Shown: positions 9,492 through 18,674 of the stretch, one piece after another
Layout of the letters: each line of letters opens with the position of its first letter
Position numbering within the stretch: the first letter of the stretch is position 1
Source: Teredinibacter purpureus
Lineage (GTDB): Bacteria > Pseudomonadota > Gammaproteobacteria > Pseudomonadales > Cellvibrionaceae
Reading direction: 5' to 3'
Assembly (NCBI RefSeq): GCF_014217335.1
Contig: NZ_CP060092.1
Coordinates: 699,501-763,500, forward strand
DNA: 64,000 nucleotides
Notes under the pieces: generated by a model
The model's input: only the letters and a program-made list of their open reading frames with translations
Told to the model about the DNA's origin: nothing
Database searches by the model: none
Made by a program: the position numbers and the translations under genes

Positions 9492-10988
9492 ATGGAAACC
9501 AACGCAGTAAAAGAAATAATTATCGCTGGCGGTGGCACTGCTGGCTGGATGACAGCTGCGGCGCTCGTACGAGCGTTACCCTCAGCCCAATTTTCGATCG
9601 TATTAGTAGAATCCAGTGACATTGGAACCGTTGGCGTAGGAGAAGCAACAATCCCTCATCTGCGAAATTTCAATCAGTTCCTCGGCCTTGACGAACACGA
9701 ATTTTTACAAAGAACCAAAGGCACCTATAAACTTGGTATCGAATTTATAGATTGGTCAACTATTGGTGCGCACTATATGCACCCTTTTAGCGAACATGGC
9801 CGCCCACTGGAGGGTATTTCTTTCCACCATTTGTGGCGTCGTCACTTCAATGGCGATAACACCCCTTCTATCGATCGTTTTTGCCTCCCAATACAAGCTG
9901 CACACCAGAATAAATTTGCGCCCCCCAATAAAAGCCATACACCTGAACTACCCGACTATTCCTACGCCTATCATCTAGACGCCACACTCTATGCCGAATA
10001 CCTCCAGCAATACGCTGTGGCGCGTGGTGTTACGCGTATTGAAGGCACAATAGCGCAAATATCCCAGTCACCACACACTGGCGATATAACAGCCTTAACG
10101 TTAGCTAATGGAGCAACCATTAGCGGTGACTTTTTTATTGATTGCACAGGCTTTCGAGGCCTACTTATAGAGGGTACGTTAAAGGCAGGCTACGAAGATT
10201 GGAGCCATTGGTTGCGTTGTGACCGAGCGGTAGCCGTAGCATCTACAGGCAATGCGTGTACACGACCCACCACAAAATCGACGGCGAGAGCATTTGGCTG
10301 GCAATGGAATATTCCGTTACGGCATAGAACCGGCAACGGCTACGTGTACTGCAGCGATTATTGTGATGACGCGCAGGCAGAACAAACGTTATTGAATAAT
10401 ATTGACGGCGACATTCTCAATACACCTAAGATATTACGGTTTACTGCGGGAAAACGAAAAGTAAGCTGGAAAAATAATTGTGTCGCAATAGGATTATCCA
10501 GCGGTTTTTTGGAACCACTTGAATCCACGAGTATTTATTTAATTCAATTTTCTATATTTAAATTACTCGACTTTTTTCCTAACATTAACAACAATACCGA
10601 CAACCGTTTTTTACGGCACGCATTCAATAACGAGCATGCGGCTGAACTTGATCGAATACGTGACTTCCTTATTTTGCATTATCACGCAACGCAGAGAAAC
10701 GATTCCGAGTTCTGGAATTACTGCAGGACAATGACCATTCCGGCCTCACTCGAAAATGCCCTTGAACTCTTTAAACAGCAAGGCTATACGCCGCCAGCCA
10801 GCCGACATTTATTTGCTGAACCCAGTTGGGTAGCCGTTCTGTTAGGACAAGGTATTGTTCCATCTGGCTACGCTAAAAATACCGACGCTATAGCACCAGC
10901 TCGGCTTAAGCATTATTTTGAGGCCCACATCGCAGCCGTCGAAAAAGGCGTGAAGAAAATGTCAGCGCACGCGGAGCATCTAAAGTGA
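9492..10988 (+). CDS. PF04820 flavin-dependent (tryptophan) halogenase family protein, intact active site
   Basis: A 498-residue homologue of the 432-1934 product. It has the FAD motif GGGTAGWMTAAA (13-24), K80 in TYKLGIEF, the FGWQWNIP motif (W270, W272, P275) and E344 in EPLESTSIYL, so both PrnA-type catalytic residues are present. The substrate cannot be deduced. It begins 20 nt after the receptor terminator and overlaps the next gene by 4 nt (GTGA), which implies translational coupling. The pair of intact halogenases flanking the receptor suggests a role tied to uptake of the glycan or its aromatic (lignin-derived, feruloyl) decorations; that is inference only. Confidence 0.9.
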   Translation: METNAVKEIIIAGGGTAGWMTAAALVRALPSAQFSIVLVESSDIGTVGVGEATIPHLRNFNQFLGLDEHEFLQRTKGTYKLGIEFIDWSTIGAHYMHPFSEHGRPLEGISFHHLWRRHFNGDNTPSIDRFCLPIQAAHQNKFAPPNKSHTPELPDYSYAYHLDATLYAEYLQQYAVARGVTRIEGTIAQISQSPHTGDITALTLANGATISGDFFIDCTGFRGLLIEGTLKAGYEDWSHWLRCDRAVAVASTGNACTRPTTKSTARAFGWQWNIPLRHRTGNGYVYCSDYCDDAQAEQTLLNNIDGDILNTPKILRFTAGKRKVSWKNNCVAIGLSSGFLEPLESTSIYLIQFSIFKLLDFFPNINNNTDNRFLRHAFNNEHAAELDRIRDFLILHYHATQRNDSEFWNYCRTMTIPASLENALELFKQQGYTPPASRHLFAEPSWVAVLLGQGIVPSGYAKNTDAIAPARLKHYFEAHIAAVEKGVKKMSAHAEHLK

Positions 10989-12442
10989 ACCCGATTACAT
11001 TTGTGATTATCGGCAAGGGCGTAGAAGCCGCTTTCACCGCTGCGATGCTCGTCGATACATTGGGCTCAGAGATTGCACACTGTTATGTGGTGGCGCCGAA
11101 CGACACTCACAATACCGGTCGAGCCTATGAAACACTATCACCTGATACCCAAGTACTCCACGAACGCTTAGGTATCGATGAAGCAGACCTCTTAAAGCGT
11201 ACGAATGGCACCTTTACTTTCGGTCTTAAATTCAATAATTGGCTTAGAGCCGATCAACACTTTATTCAAACCTACGACAAAATAGGCGTAAACTTCGACG
11301 GTGTAGATTTTGACAATTATTTTTTACGCTCAAAATCCAAACAATACCGCTATGATCACTTCAGCCTATCGGCAATGGCAGCATACCAGCAGCGGTTCAC
11401 CCACCCTGTAACGAATCAGCAGTCGGTATTGTCAACGTTAAACTATGGATTGACAGTTGATAGCGCTTTATACGCGCAGTATCTGAAGGATATTGCAGTA
11501 CGAAAAGGCGTTCGTTATTTGGACGATACTCTCACTGGCGTGAACCTTGATCCTACTGGCGCTATCTCTGAAGCTGTACTCTCTCACTCGACGTTAATCG
11601 GCGATATTTATATAGACTGTAGTGAGGAAAACTTATCTCCATTGCCAACAAGTGATGTTGTAAAGCATGCACCAATAGCCAATAGAAAAATAAGCGTGCG
11701 CCGACCACACAACAATCGAACACCGAATATACAGTCTATTAGCACAGATAAAAGCGCAACGTTAGTTAGTATAGCGCTAAGTCATCAACGCATTGATGAG
11801 TATTATTTATCCAGCCGCCACGAAGACCAAGCGGCACAAATACCCAGCCTTACACACGGCAAAGCAAGGGACGAAGACCTTAACTTTGGTTATGCTACAA
11901 AGCCGTGGGAACAAAACCGGCTATCCATAGGTTGCACGGCGTGCTCTTTTTTCCCAACGCTCATGTCGCCCATTGATTTACTCTATTTCGACCTGCAAAG
12001 GTTTACAGCGTTACTGCCGTCGCAGGGGGAATTTACCAGCGCTTCAAACGAATATAATCGACAAGCCATCACACAGTACGAAAACGTGCACAATTATAGC
12101 GACGGCCATTTAGCCCTGAACGCTTTGACAACCAGCTCTCTAACCTCCGAGCCCCTTTTGTTCGATACATGTAGTGAACCTTTACAACAAGTTTTTTCGC
12201 TTTTTCAAGAAAGAGGTATTGTGGCGACGAAGGATAGCGATATTATTCCCGCACACTATTGGAGCGCGATTTTAATGGGGTCTGCAATACATCCGCAGTA
12301 TTACAATCCACTAGCGGAAAAAATGAATACTGAAAAGTTTCAATCGCTTCTAGAGCGCATGCAAAGCGTTATAGCGCAGGCCGCCACCAGAATACCGTTT
12401 CATGATGATTATTTAGTACGGTATACCACGCAACAAAAATGA
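10985..12442 (+). CDS. Degenerate halogenase-family paralogue (predicted pseudoenzyme)
   Basis: A 485-residue protein that aligns over its length with the two halogenase homologues (RLGIDEADLLKRTNGTF, LTVDSALYAQYL, GDIYIDCS, HPQYYNPLAEKM) but has lost the hallmark residues. The FAD loop GGGxxGWM reads GKGVEAAF (10-17). The catalytic Lys is replaced (GTFTFGLKF, T78). The WxWxIP motif is absent. The EPLES segment reads PTLMSPIDL, without the Glu. The frame is open with normal length, so it is not a decayed pseudogene. GTG start 10985 overlaps the stop of the intact upstream paralogue, suggesting coupled synthesis and perhaps a heteromeric or regulatory partner. Confidence 0.82.
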   Translation: MNPITFVIIGKGVEAAFTAAMLVDTLGSEIAHCYVVAPNDTHNTGRAYETLSPDTQVLHERLGIDEADLLKRTNGTFTFGLKFNNWLRADQHFIQTYDKIGVNFDGVDFDNYFLRSKSKQYRYDHFSLSAMAAYQQRFTHPVTNQQSVLSTLNYGLTVDSALYAQYLKDIAVRKGVRYLDDTLTGVNLDPTGAISEAVLSHSTLIGDIYIDCSEENLSPLPTSDVVKHAPIANRKISVRRPHNNRTPNIQSISTDKSATLVSIALSHQRIDEYYLSSRHEDQAAQIPSLTHGKARDEDLNFGYATKPWEQNRLSIGCTACSFFPTLMSPIDLLYFDLQRFTALLPSQGEFTSASNEYNRQAITQYENVHNYSDGHLALNALTTSSLTSEPLLFDTCSEPLQQVFSLFQERGIVATKDSDIIPAHYWSAILMGSAIHPQYYNPLAEKMNTEKFQSLLERMQSVIAQAATRIPFHDDYLVRYTTQQK

Positions 12443-12456
12443 AAAGGTGTAGGCGT

Positions 12457-12495
12457 AAAAAAACCCACTGAATACTTCCGTAAACAGTGGGTTTT
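12457..12495. terminator. Bidirectional terminator between halogenase operon and xylA operon
   Basis: A 10-bp perfect stem (12461-12470 with 12485-12494, AAACCCACTG/CAGTGGGTTT). It has an A-run on the left that becomes a T-run for the minus strand, and TTTT on the right for the plus strand. It lies between two convergent genes. Confidence 0.85.
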
Positions 12496-12522
12496 GACTA
12501 ACGCTTACCGGTAACGTATTAG

Positions 12523-13857
12523 TTAACGAATGTAACGATTAATAATGTTTTCGTATAACTCTTGCTGTCCACTCGTCACGGGCGGCTCACCATTGGCGTT
12601 ACCAATTTCAGCTAGCTGTTCCAACGTTAAAGTACCCATTTCAAACGCCGAACCCTTACCGCTATCAAACGTTGCGTAACGTTCTTCACGCATTTTTTCG
12701 ATGGGCGATTTTTGCAACAAATCATCGGCAATCAATAACGCACGCGCAAAAACATCCATGCCACCAATATGGCCATAGAAAAGATCCGCTAGGTCAGTAG
12801 AGTTACGACGTGCTTTTGCATCAAAGTTAACACCACCACCTTGTAAACCTCCCGACCGAAGGATTACTAGCATCAACTCAACCGTTTCATTGATGTTATA
12901 CGGGAACTGATCAGTATCCCAAGAGTTTTGGTAGTCTCCACGGTTAGCGTCAATACTGCCTAACATGCCAGCATCTGCTGCTGCCTGTAGCTCGTGGTCC
13001 ATCGAATGCTGGGCCAACGTTGCGTGGTTAGTTTCGATATTAAGTTTAAAATCTTTCTCCAAACCATGCTCTTTAAGAAAACCAATAACGGTTTCACTAT
13101 CAACATCGTATTGATGTTTGGAGGGTTCCATCGGCTTTGGCTCGATAAAAAAGTTACCCGTAAAGCCTTGTCCACGAGCATAATCGCGCGCCATGGTTAA
13201 GAAACGCGCCATGTGAGCTTTCTCGCGCTTCATATCGGTGTTGAGCAGGCTCATGTAGCCTTCACGACCACCCCAAAATACGTAGTTTTCGCCGTCTAAC
13301 GCAATGGTTGCATCAAGCGCATCTTTCAATTGCGCACCAGCATAAGCCAATACATTGAAATCGGGGTTAGTAGACGCACCGTTCATAAAACGAGGGTTTG
13401 TAAACAGATTGGAGGTGCCCCATAACAATTTAACGCCAGACGCTTTCTGCTTTTCCTTCAAGACGTCAACCATTGTTGATACACGGCGACTATATTCTGC
13501 ACGGTCAGCTCCGGCTTCCTCAACAACATCTACATCGTGAAAACAGTAGTAAGGCGTACCCAGTTTGGTGATAAATTCAAACGCTGCGTCCGCCTTCTGT
13601 TTGGCACGTGTAATCGCGTCTGGCCCATCGAACCAAGGATGACGGCGAGTACCAGGGCCAAACGGGTCGGCACTCGTATCACAGAAGGTATGCCAATAGC
13701 AGGTGGCAAATTTAAACCAATCTTTCATTGCCTTGCCAGCAACTACGCGGTTTTCGTCATAATAACGAAACGCTAGTAGGTTATCCGACTCGGGGCCTTC
13801 AAAGGCTATTTTGCCTATGCCTGGGAAGTATTCTTTATCGCCAATTAAAACGCTCAT
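12523..13857 (-). CDS. xylA: Xylose isomerase
   Basis: A 444-residue enzyme converting D-xylose to D-xylulose in the cytoplasm, the first committed step of xylose catabolism. It shows the long (class II) isomerase layout: the N-terminal [14 protein letters not shown] segment, WGGREGY around residue ~195, [15 protein letters not shown] with metal-binding Glu, [19 protein letters not shown], and [20 protein letters not shown]. The usual EPKPQEPTKHQYD varies slightly (M for Q, S for T). The start has AAAGG upstream. It is the last gene of an operon xylB - epimerase - xylA (gaps 49 and 32 nt) and ends at a shared terminator. Confidence 0.97.
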   Translation of the reverse strand: MSVLIGDKEYFPGIGKIAFEGPESDNLLAFRYYDENRVVAGKAMKDWFKFATCYWHTFCDTSADPFGPGTRRHPWFDGPDAITRAKQKADAAFEFITKLGTPYYCFHDVDVVEEAGADRAEYSRRVSTMVDVLKEKQKASGVKLLWGTSNLFTNPRFMNGASTNPDFNVLAYAGAQLKDALDATIALDGENYVFWGGREGYMSLLNTDMKREKAHMARFLTMARDYARGQGFTGNFFIEPKPMEPSKHQYDVDSETVIGFLKEHGLEKDFKLNIETNHATLAQHSMDHELQAAADAGMLGSIDANRGDYQNSWDTDQFPYNINETVELMLVILRSGGLQGGGVNFDAKARRNSTDLADLFYGHIGGMDVFARALLIADDLLQKSPIEKMREERYATFDSGKGSAFEMGTLTLEQLAEIGNANGEPPVTSGQQELYENIINRYIR

Positions 13858-13889
13858 AGCTTTCTACCTTTTAAATAAGTCATAAATAA

Positions 13890-14840
13890 TCAGTTGAACA
13901 ACCGAACACCACAGTGGGCGACCAGCTCTTCACCCGGCGATAGCTCAACTAGACCATCGCCGGTATTAAATGCATTGATGCCGCAGGTCATGGGCTCAAC
14001 AGCTACGGATTTACGATCTGGCGGAATGTATAGCTGGATAAAATTGTAGCCACGTGGGCCACTGCGCTGCCATACATCCAGACGCAAATTATCTTCGGGT
14101 GAAAATAAACTCACCCGAGTTTCGTCTTCTGAGCCTTGCTCATTAAGACGATAACAGTCATCGAAGGGTTTCGCGCCTATAGCCTTCGGTTCCTGAAATT
14201 CGGTAAAGGGTTCGACGTCGCCCGTAGGCAACATTCGATCATCGATTAATGTGTGCACGGTAGAGGGGACGGTAAGATGCAACTCGTCAGCACTGCGCCC
14301 CGGCAACTGAAAGTATGGGTGCCACCCTAATCCAACCGGTATAGCCTGCTTATCAACATTTTTAACCTTGAAAATTTGGGTAAGCCCTGCAGCGCTACTT
14401 AATCGGTATTCAATACGTACCTCAGTTTGAAAAGGAAAGCCATCTGTTTGCGTTTCAACGGCGTATAGCAGCTCAATAACACTTTCCGTTTCGCCTTCCT
14501 CTAAAGTGATAACACGCGCGGGCGTGCGGTAAAGAGAACCGTGCAACGCATTATTAAAGCCTGTTTCATTCACGGGAAACTGCTGAGTTTTACCCAGCCA
14601 GTGATACTGGCCTGCATCTAAACGATTGGGAAACGGGTACAAAACCGTCCCACGAAAACCCGCGTTTACCGCTAGCTCCGCTTTGTCTTCAATTCCAGCA
14701 ATTACACTCACAAGAGCCTTATCGCCAGCACTTAACCATAATCCATTCAGTAAACCACCTAACTCGGGTACCACTTCAAGCTTGGCTAACCCATCTCGTG
14801 TACGAAGAAGCACAGGGGTAAATTGTTGTTGTGAACTCAT
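13890..14840 (-). CDS. Aldose 1-epimerase (mutarotase)
   Basis: A 316-residue GalM-like protein that interconverts alpha and beta anomers of aldoses. It has FPNRLDAGQY near residue 68, LHGSLYRTPA with the catalytic-type His, VGLGWHPYFQLP, and DDCYRL near residue 215. Its position between xylB and xylA points to xylose (or released pentose) mutarotation to supply the isomerase. AAGG lies upstream of the ATG. It could act on other aldoses too. Confidence 0.93.
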   Translation of the reverse strand: MSSQQQFTPVLLRTRDGLAKLEVVPELGGLLNGLWLSAGDKALVSVIAGIEDKAELAVNAGFRGTVLYPFPNRLDAGQYHWLGKTQQFPVNETGFNNALHGSLYRTPARVITLEEGETESVIELLYAVETQTDGFPFQTEVRIEYRLSSAAGLTQIFKVKNVDKQAIPVGLGWHPYFQLPGRSADELHLTVPSTVHTLIDDRMLPTGDVEPFTEFQEPKAIGAKPFDDCYRLNEQGSEDETRVSLFSPEDNLRLDVWQRSGPRGYNFIQLYIPPDRKSVAVEPMTCGINAFNTGDGLVELSPGEELVAHCGVRLFN

Positions 14841-14889
14841 TAACTATAAACCTTGTCAGTGGCGCCGAAGCGTCATCCCTTATAGATGA

Positions 14890-16374
14890 TTATTGTGGTA
14901 ATGCTGCAACCCACTCGCCATACGCCTGCTCATATTGACCAACCTTGCCGGCATTTGGCTCGATAACGTTGACGCGAGTTAAACTACTAAACGCTTCTTT
15001 CGCAGAACCAAAATAACCACAACCCAGAGCAGCGGCGCGAGCGGCGCCTTCAGCACCGTCAGTTTCGAAGATTTCAACAGCCGCTTGGGTAGTATTAGCA
15101 AATGCAGTGGCAAACACATCGCTCAGAAACATATTGCCTTGTGCAACACGCACAACATCACAGCTACCACCCAACGACTTCAATACGTCAAATCCTTGAT
15201 TCAGAGCGAATACAATTCCCTCCTGAACCGACCGCACCATATGCCCAAGGCCATGTCGGTTCAAGTCTATATTGCGTAATTGCGCGCCCATATTACGATT
15301 CTGAAAAATTCGCTCTGCACCATTACCAAAGGGATGGAAGATTAAGCCCTCACTCCCAATAGGTGTAGCCTCTGCCTGAGCATTCAATAGCCTATAATCT
15401 ACCGGTTTTCCGTCAACACTTAACAATTGACGTAGCCAACTATAAGATCGACCAGCACCGTTCACGCAAACAAGAACACCGTTACGAGGCGCTTCAGGCT
15501 CGCTGGTGACATGTAAAAAAGTGTTTACGCGTGACTCAACATCGGCTGCGGGTTTGTCCGTAACCCCATAAATGACGCCAGAGGTGCCCGCCGTTGCCGC
15601 AACTTCACCAGGCTCTAAAACATTTAAACTCAAAGCGTTATTGGGCTGATCTCCACCGCGATAGCTTATTTTTACGCCTGCGCGTATACCGAGCTGAGCG
15701 GCAGCTTTAGCAGACACTTCAGATTGCTCACCAATGCTCGGCACTATAGAGGGAATTAAGTCTGCACTTACGCCCCAATGCTCAAGCAATGAATGTGCTA
15801 TATCCTGCTCTTTAAAGTCCCACAACGTGCCTTCAGATAAGCCCGAAGCTGTCGTGTTAATTACGCCCGATAATTTCATAGCGACAAAATCACCCGGTAA
15901 CATTACTTTGTGAATTTTCTCGAAAGTTTCTGGCTCTTTATCCTGCACCCAACGTAATTTCGCCGCAGTAAAATTACCGGGCGAATTTAGGAGGTGCTCA
16001 AAACAATAATCGCGGCCCAATGCTTCTAATGCGGCATCCCCGTAGGGTACAGCACGGCTATCGCACCAAATAATGGCAGGGCGTAAGACGTTTTGCGCAT
16101 TATCGACCAAGACCAAACCATGCATTTGGTAGGAGATTCCAATAGCCTCAATTTTAAGCGGGTCGACACCTTCTTTAGCGAAAAGCTGCTCACAGCCTTT
16201 CGTAATGCAATCCCACCACAAGTCAGGATGCTGCTCTGCCCAGCCTGGTTGCGGGCTACTAATAGCCAGCTCCGTTTCTGGGTATTGGGTGGCCGCCAGT
16301 GGCTTACCGGAAGTTCCATCCAGAATTGAGAGTTTTACCGAAGAACTGCCTACGTCGATTCCAAGAAAAAGCAT
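14890..16374 (-). CDS. xylB: Xylulokinase
   Basis: A 494-residue FGGY-family kinase phosphorylating D-xylulose to xylulose-5-phosphate. The N terminus FLGIDVGSSSVKLSILD is the phosphate-binding loop. QMHGLVLVD and the IIWCDSRA segment (xylulokinase-type) follow, then GDFVAMKLSG, a GTSGVIYG loop, and C-terminal VRVAQGNMFLSDVFATAFAN. It is the first gene of the xylB-epimerase-xylA operon. AGG precedes the start. It is divergent from the NUDIX-type regulator gene, the usual placement for a local regulator. Confidence 0.96.
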   Translation of the reverse strand: MLFLGIDVGSSSVKLSILDGTSGKPLAATQYPETELAISSPQPGWAEQHPDLWWDCITKGCEQLFAKEGVDPLKIEAIGISYQMHGLVLVDNAQNVLRPAIIWCDSRAVPYGDAALEALGRDYCFEHLLNSPGNFTAAKLRWVQDKEPETFEKIHKVMLPGDFVAMKLSGVINTTASGLSEGTLWDFKEQDIAHSLLEHWGVSADLIPSIVPSIGEQSEVSAKAAAQLGIRAGVKISYRGGDQPNNALSLNVLEPGEVAATAGTSGVIYGVTDKPAADVESRVNTFLHVTSEPEAPRNGVLVCVNGAGRSYSWLRQLLSVDGKPVDYRLLNAQAEATPIGSEGLIFHPFGNGAERIFQNRNMGAQLRNIDLNRHGLGHMVRSVQEGIVFALNQGFDVLKSLGGSCDVVRVAQGNMFLSDVFATAFANTTQAAVEIFETDGAEGAARAAALGCGYFGSAKEAFSSLTRVNVIEPNAGKVGQYEQAYGEWVAALPQ

Positions 16375-16808
16375 TGTTTACCTGCCAAGCGATTAATATC
16401 ATTAATAGAGTATGCACTGGATCTTTTGGCCTTTGTCTAGCCCTCCAGCATCATAGGTGAAGTATAGCCTTATTGTCGTTTTGACCACAAGAGGTATTAA
16501 TGCTACGATCAAGCCACTTCTGTTCTAACCGACAAGCGGTAGCCTTTTTTACACAAATTGGGCTTCACACAGCAGAGGATATACAGCCGTCTGCCACAAC
16601 CGTTTACACAATTTTAGTCAACAGATCAGCAGTATTTTAGTGTCCGCATGGCTTTTTACAGGGCCGTTGTTTCGCGCCTACGCCTTATATTATAAGGTTT
16701 CTCGCCGAAAAATACGTTTCGAATTCATTCGGACACACATCAAATCGGCTGTTAGCGATTGCGTCTCACAGGCAACAAATACACCTGCATGGAGCGCAAT
16801 ACCCTAAT
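16375..16808. promoter_or_regulatory. 434-bp divergent regulatory region between xylB and the NUDIX-type regulator
   Basis: No ORF was seen. It holds two ATTAAT elements close to xylB (16392-16397, 16401-16406), a third (GGTATTAAT, ending 16501), and a perfect 15-nt inverted repeat at 16683-16697 listed separately. Confidence 0.55.
16683..16697. promoter_or_regulatory. Perfect 7-1-7 inverted repeat, candidate operator of the xylose regulator
   Basis: CCTTATA-T-TATAAGG lies 111 bp upstream of the regulator start in the divergent region. A short AT-rich palindrome next to a local regulator is a plausible autoregulatory or xyl operator site. No second identical copy was found by eye. Confidence 0.4.
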
Positions 16809-17570
16809 ATGAATAACCTCGGCAAACTATGGAGCCCAATCAACGTGGCAGAAGTAACCTCAGTAAGTCCAACCCGTGAACCCTATCCCTTACCAGAGGG
16901 TGTCATGCGCGGCTTATCCATCGACAACTTAATATTCGGCCTAGACGGCAGCGAATTGAAAATTTTGTTGATTAAGCATGGCGAAGGTATTCGTATGGGC
17001 GAATGGGCACTCCCTGGGGGCTGGATCAAGCACGAAGAAGACCTTAAAGATGCAGCCAAACGTCTTCTCAAAGACCTTACCGGTGTCGAACACCCCTATT
17101 TGGATCAGTTAAAAACCTTCGGCAAGGTGAATCGCTATCCCGCCGAACGAGTTGTTACTGTTGCCTATTACGCCCTCGTAAGTGCTGATGATTACGCGTT
17201 ACTAGCCGGTTTTAGTGCAGCGGATGCCGGCTGGTTTAATGTGCACGACACCCCACAGCTTGTTTTTGACCACCAGAACATTCTCGACTTCGGTATTCAA
17301 CACTTACAACACCAAGTTCGACACTACCCCATTGGTTTCAATTTATTACCCGAAAAATTTACACTGCTGCAACTTCAGGAATTGTACGAAGCCATACTCA
17401 ACATTAAATTAGATAAACCCAATTTCCGCCGAAAAATAATGAAAATGGATTTACTTACCCCGTGCAATGAAAAACAAACAGGCGTGGCACACCGAGCAGC
17501 AAACCTCTATCGTTTCGATAAAGCCGCTTACGAGCAGTTAACACGGCAAGGCTTTACCTTCGAGGTTTAA
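16809..17570 (+). CDS. NrtR-family (NUDIX + winged-helix) transcriptional regulator, probable xylose regulator
   Basis: A 253-residue protein with an N-terminal NUDIX-like domain (~33-165) and a C-terminal winged-helix-like part (~175-250, FTLLQLQELYEAILN, then NFRRKIMKMDLL, the signature end of NrtR/AraR-type regulators). The NUDIX box region is GGWIKHEEDLKDAAKRLLKDLTG. The catalytic REUxEE core reads R85-L-L-K-D-L90, so the hydrolase glutamates are lost and the domain probably only binds an effector. Family members control NAD or pentose catabolism. The divergent position from xylB suggests xylose or a xylose derivative as effector (inference). No strong Shine-Dalgarno is seen before ATG 16809. 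Confidence 0.85.
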   Translation: MNNLGKLWSPINVAEVTSVSPTREPYPLPEGVMRGLSIDNLIFGLDGSELKILLIKHGEGIRMGEWALPGGWIKHEEDLKDAAKRLLKDLTGVEHPYLDQLKTFGKVNRYPAERVVTVAYYALVSADDYALLAGFSAADAGWFNVHDTPQLVFDHQNILDFGIQHLQHQVRHYPIGFNLLPEKFTLLQLQELYEAILNIKLDKPNFRRKIMKMDLLTPCNEKQTGVAHRAANLYRFDKAAYEQLTRQGFTFEV

Positions 17571-17578
17571 AGCCTCGC

Positions 17579-18655
17579 TTACTTCGGCGTTTTCAGCCGT
17601 GTGTCTGCATTAATACCTTCAAGTATTTCAATATGAATGCCATTTGAAAGCCCCGTTTTTACTTTCTGCTTTTGAAATACTTGGGGTGTAGACTCAACCT
17701 CTACCAATATTTCGTCCCCTTCAAAAATCAACAAGCGTTCATTAATCGCTAACACCTGCTCACGCTTGTCCAACACGATATCGGCATTAGCGCTATAGCC
17801 CGCCCGTAAAAAACGATCATTCTGAAGGCTCACCGCGGCGCGAATCTGAAATTTAATGGTGCCTTGATCATCCCACCCCTTCGGTGAAATGTATTCCAAC
17901 TCGGCAATAAAAGGCTCTTCCTCCATTGCACCAATATTTAACAAAAGCGCCATTCCAACATGAATTTTACCCACTTCGGCCTCGTCGACAGTGCCCTGAA
18001 AAATCATATCTTGCATATTGGCAATAGACGCAATGCTCGTACCCGCATTGAACGTATTCGTCTCGGTTACAAATGTTCCTTCCTTAACGGGTATATCTAA
18101 AATTAACCCTGTTAAAGTGGCGTGCACAAGATTCGATACCTTCCCTGCTTTTTTCGAAGCGCCCTCACGAATAATGGCCAAGTTACTTTCAGAAGATTGT
18201 AATGTTTCGGCCTGCAAATCAAACTCATGTAGGTACTTATTGTATTCGAATTCGGATATTAATCTATCTTCAAAAAGTTGTGTCTGTCGTTCCAATTCAC
18301 GCTTAGCATTTTCATAGCGAAGGCGTGCGGTTTCCATTTTCGATTCAGCCGCGTTCAACCGTTCCATATTGGGAATTATTTGAATTCTCGCAATTAAATC
18401 ACCCTTATTAATCGCTTGCCCAGCCTCTACAAATATTCTTTCCACCACACCCGAGACTTGTGATTTTATCTCGACTTCTTTGCGCGGAATAATTTTACCA
18501 GTAGCGACTGTTTTTTTCACAATATCGGTACGCATTGGCTTTTCTGTGGCATAGATAACCGGCTTCTCTTGAGATTTAAGGTAGAGAAAAACACCCGTCC
18601 CAATAAACACTGCCGCTATCACGATGGAAATCACAATGGCGAAAAACTTCTTCAT
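17579..18655 (-). CDS. MacA-like periplasmic adaptor (membrane fusion protein)
   Basis: A 358-residue HlyD/MacA-type adaptor with an N-terminal membrane anchor (residues ~4-27). It has a lipoyl half-motif IKSQVSGVVERIFVEAGQAINKGDLIARI, an alpha-hairpin with coiled-coil character (~85-150), then beta-barrel and membrane-proximal domains. It would link the inner-membrane ABC pump to an outer-membrane TolC-like channel, none of which is encoded here. It is the last gene of a four-gene operon (ATPase, permease, permease, adaptor), 19 nt after the second permease, and is convergent with the regulator gene, leaving only 8 nt between stops. Confidence 0.9.
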   Translation of the reverse strand: MKKFFAIVISIVIAAVFIGTGVFLYLKSQEKPVIYATEKPMRTDIVKKTVATGKIIPRKEVEIKSQVSGVVERIFVEAGQAINKGDLIARIQIIPNMERLNAAESKMETARLRYENAKRELERQTQLFEDRLISEFEYNKYLHEFDLQAETLQSSESNLAIIREGASKKAGKVSNLVHATLTGLILDIPVKEGTFVTETNTFNAGTSIASIANMQDMIFQGTVDEAEVGKIHVGMALLLNIGAMEEEPFIAELEYISPKGWDDQGTIKFQIRAAVSLQNDRFLRAGYSANADIVLDKREQVLAINERLLIFEGDEILVEVESTPQVFQKQKVKTGLSNGIHIEILEGINADTRLKTPK

Positions 18656-18674
18656 TTAGACCAATCCTTATTAT

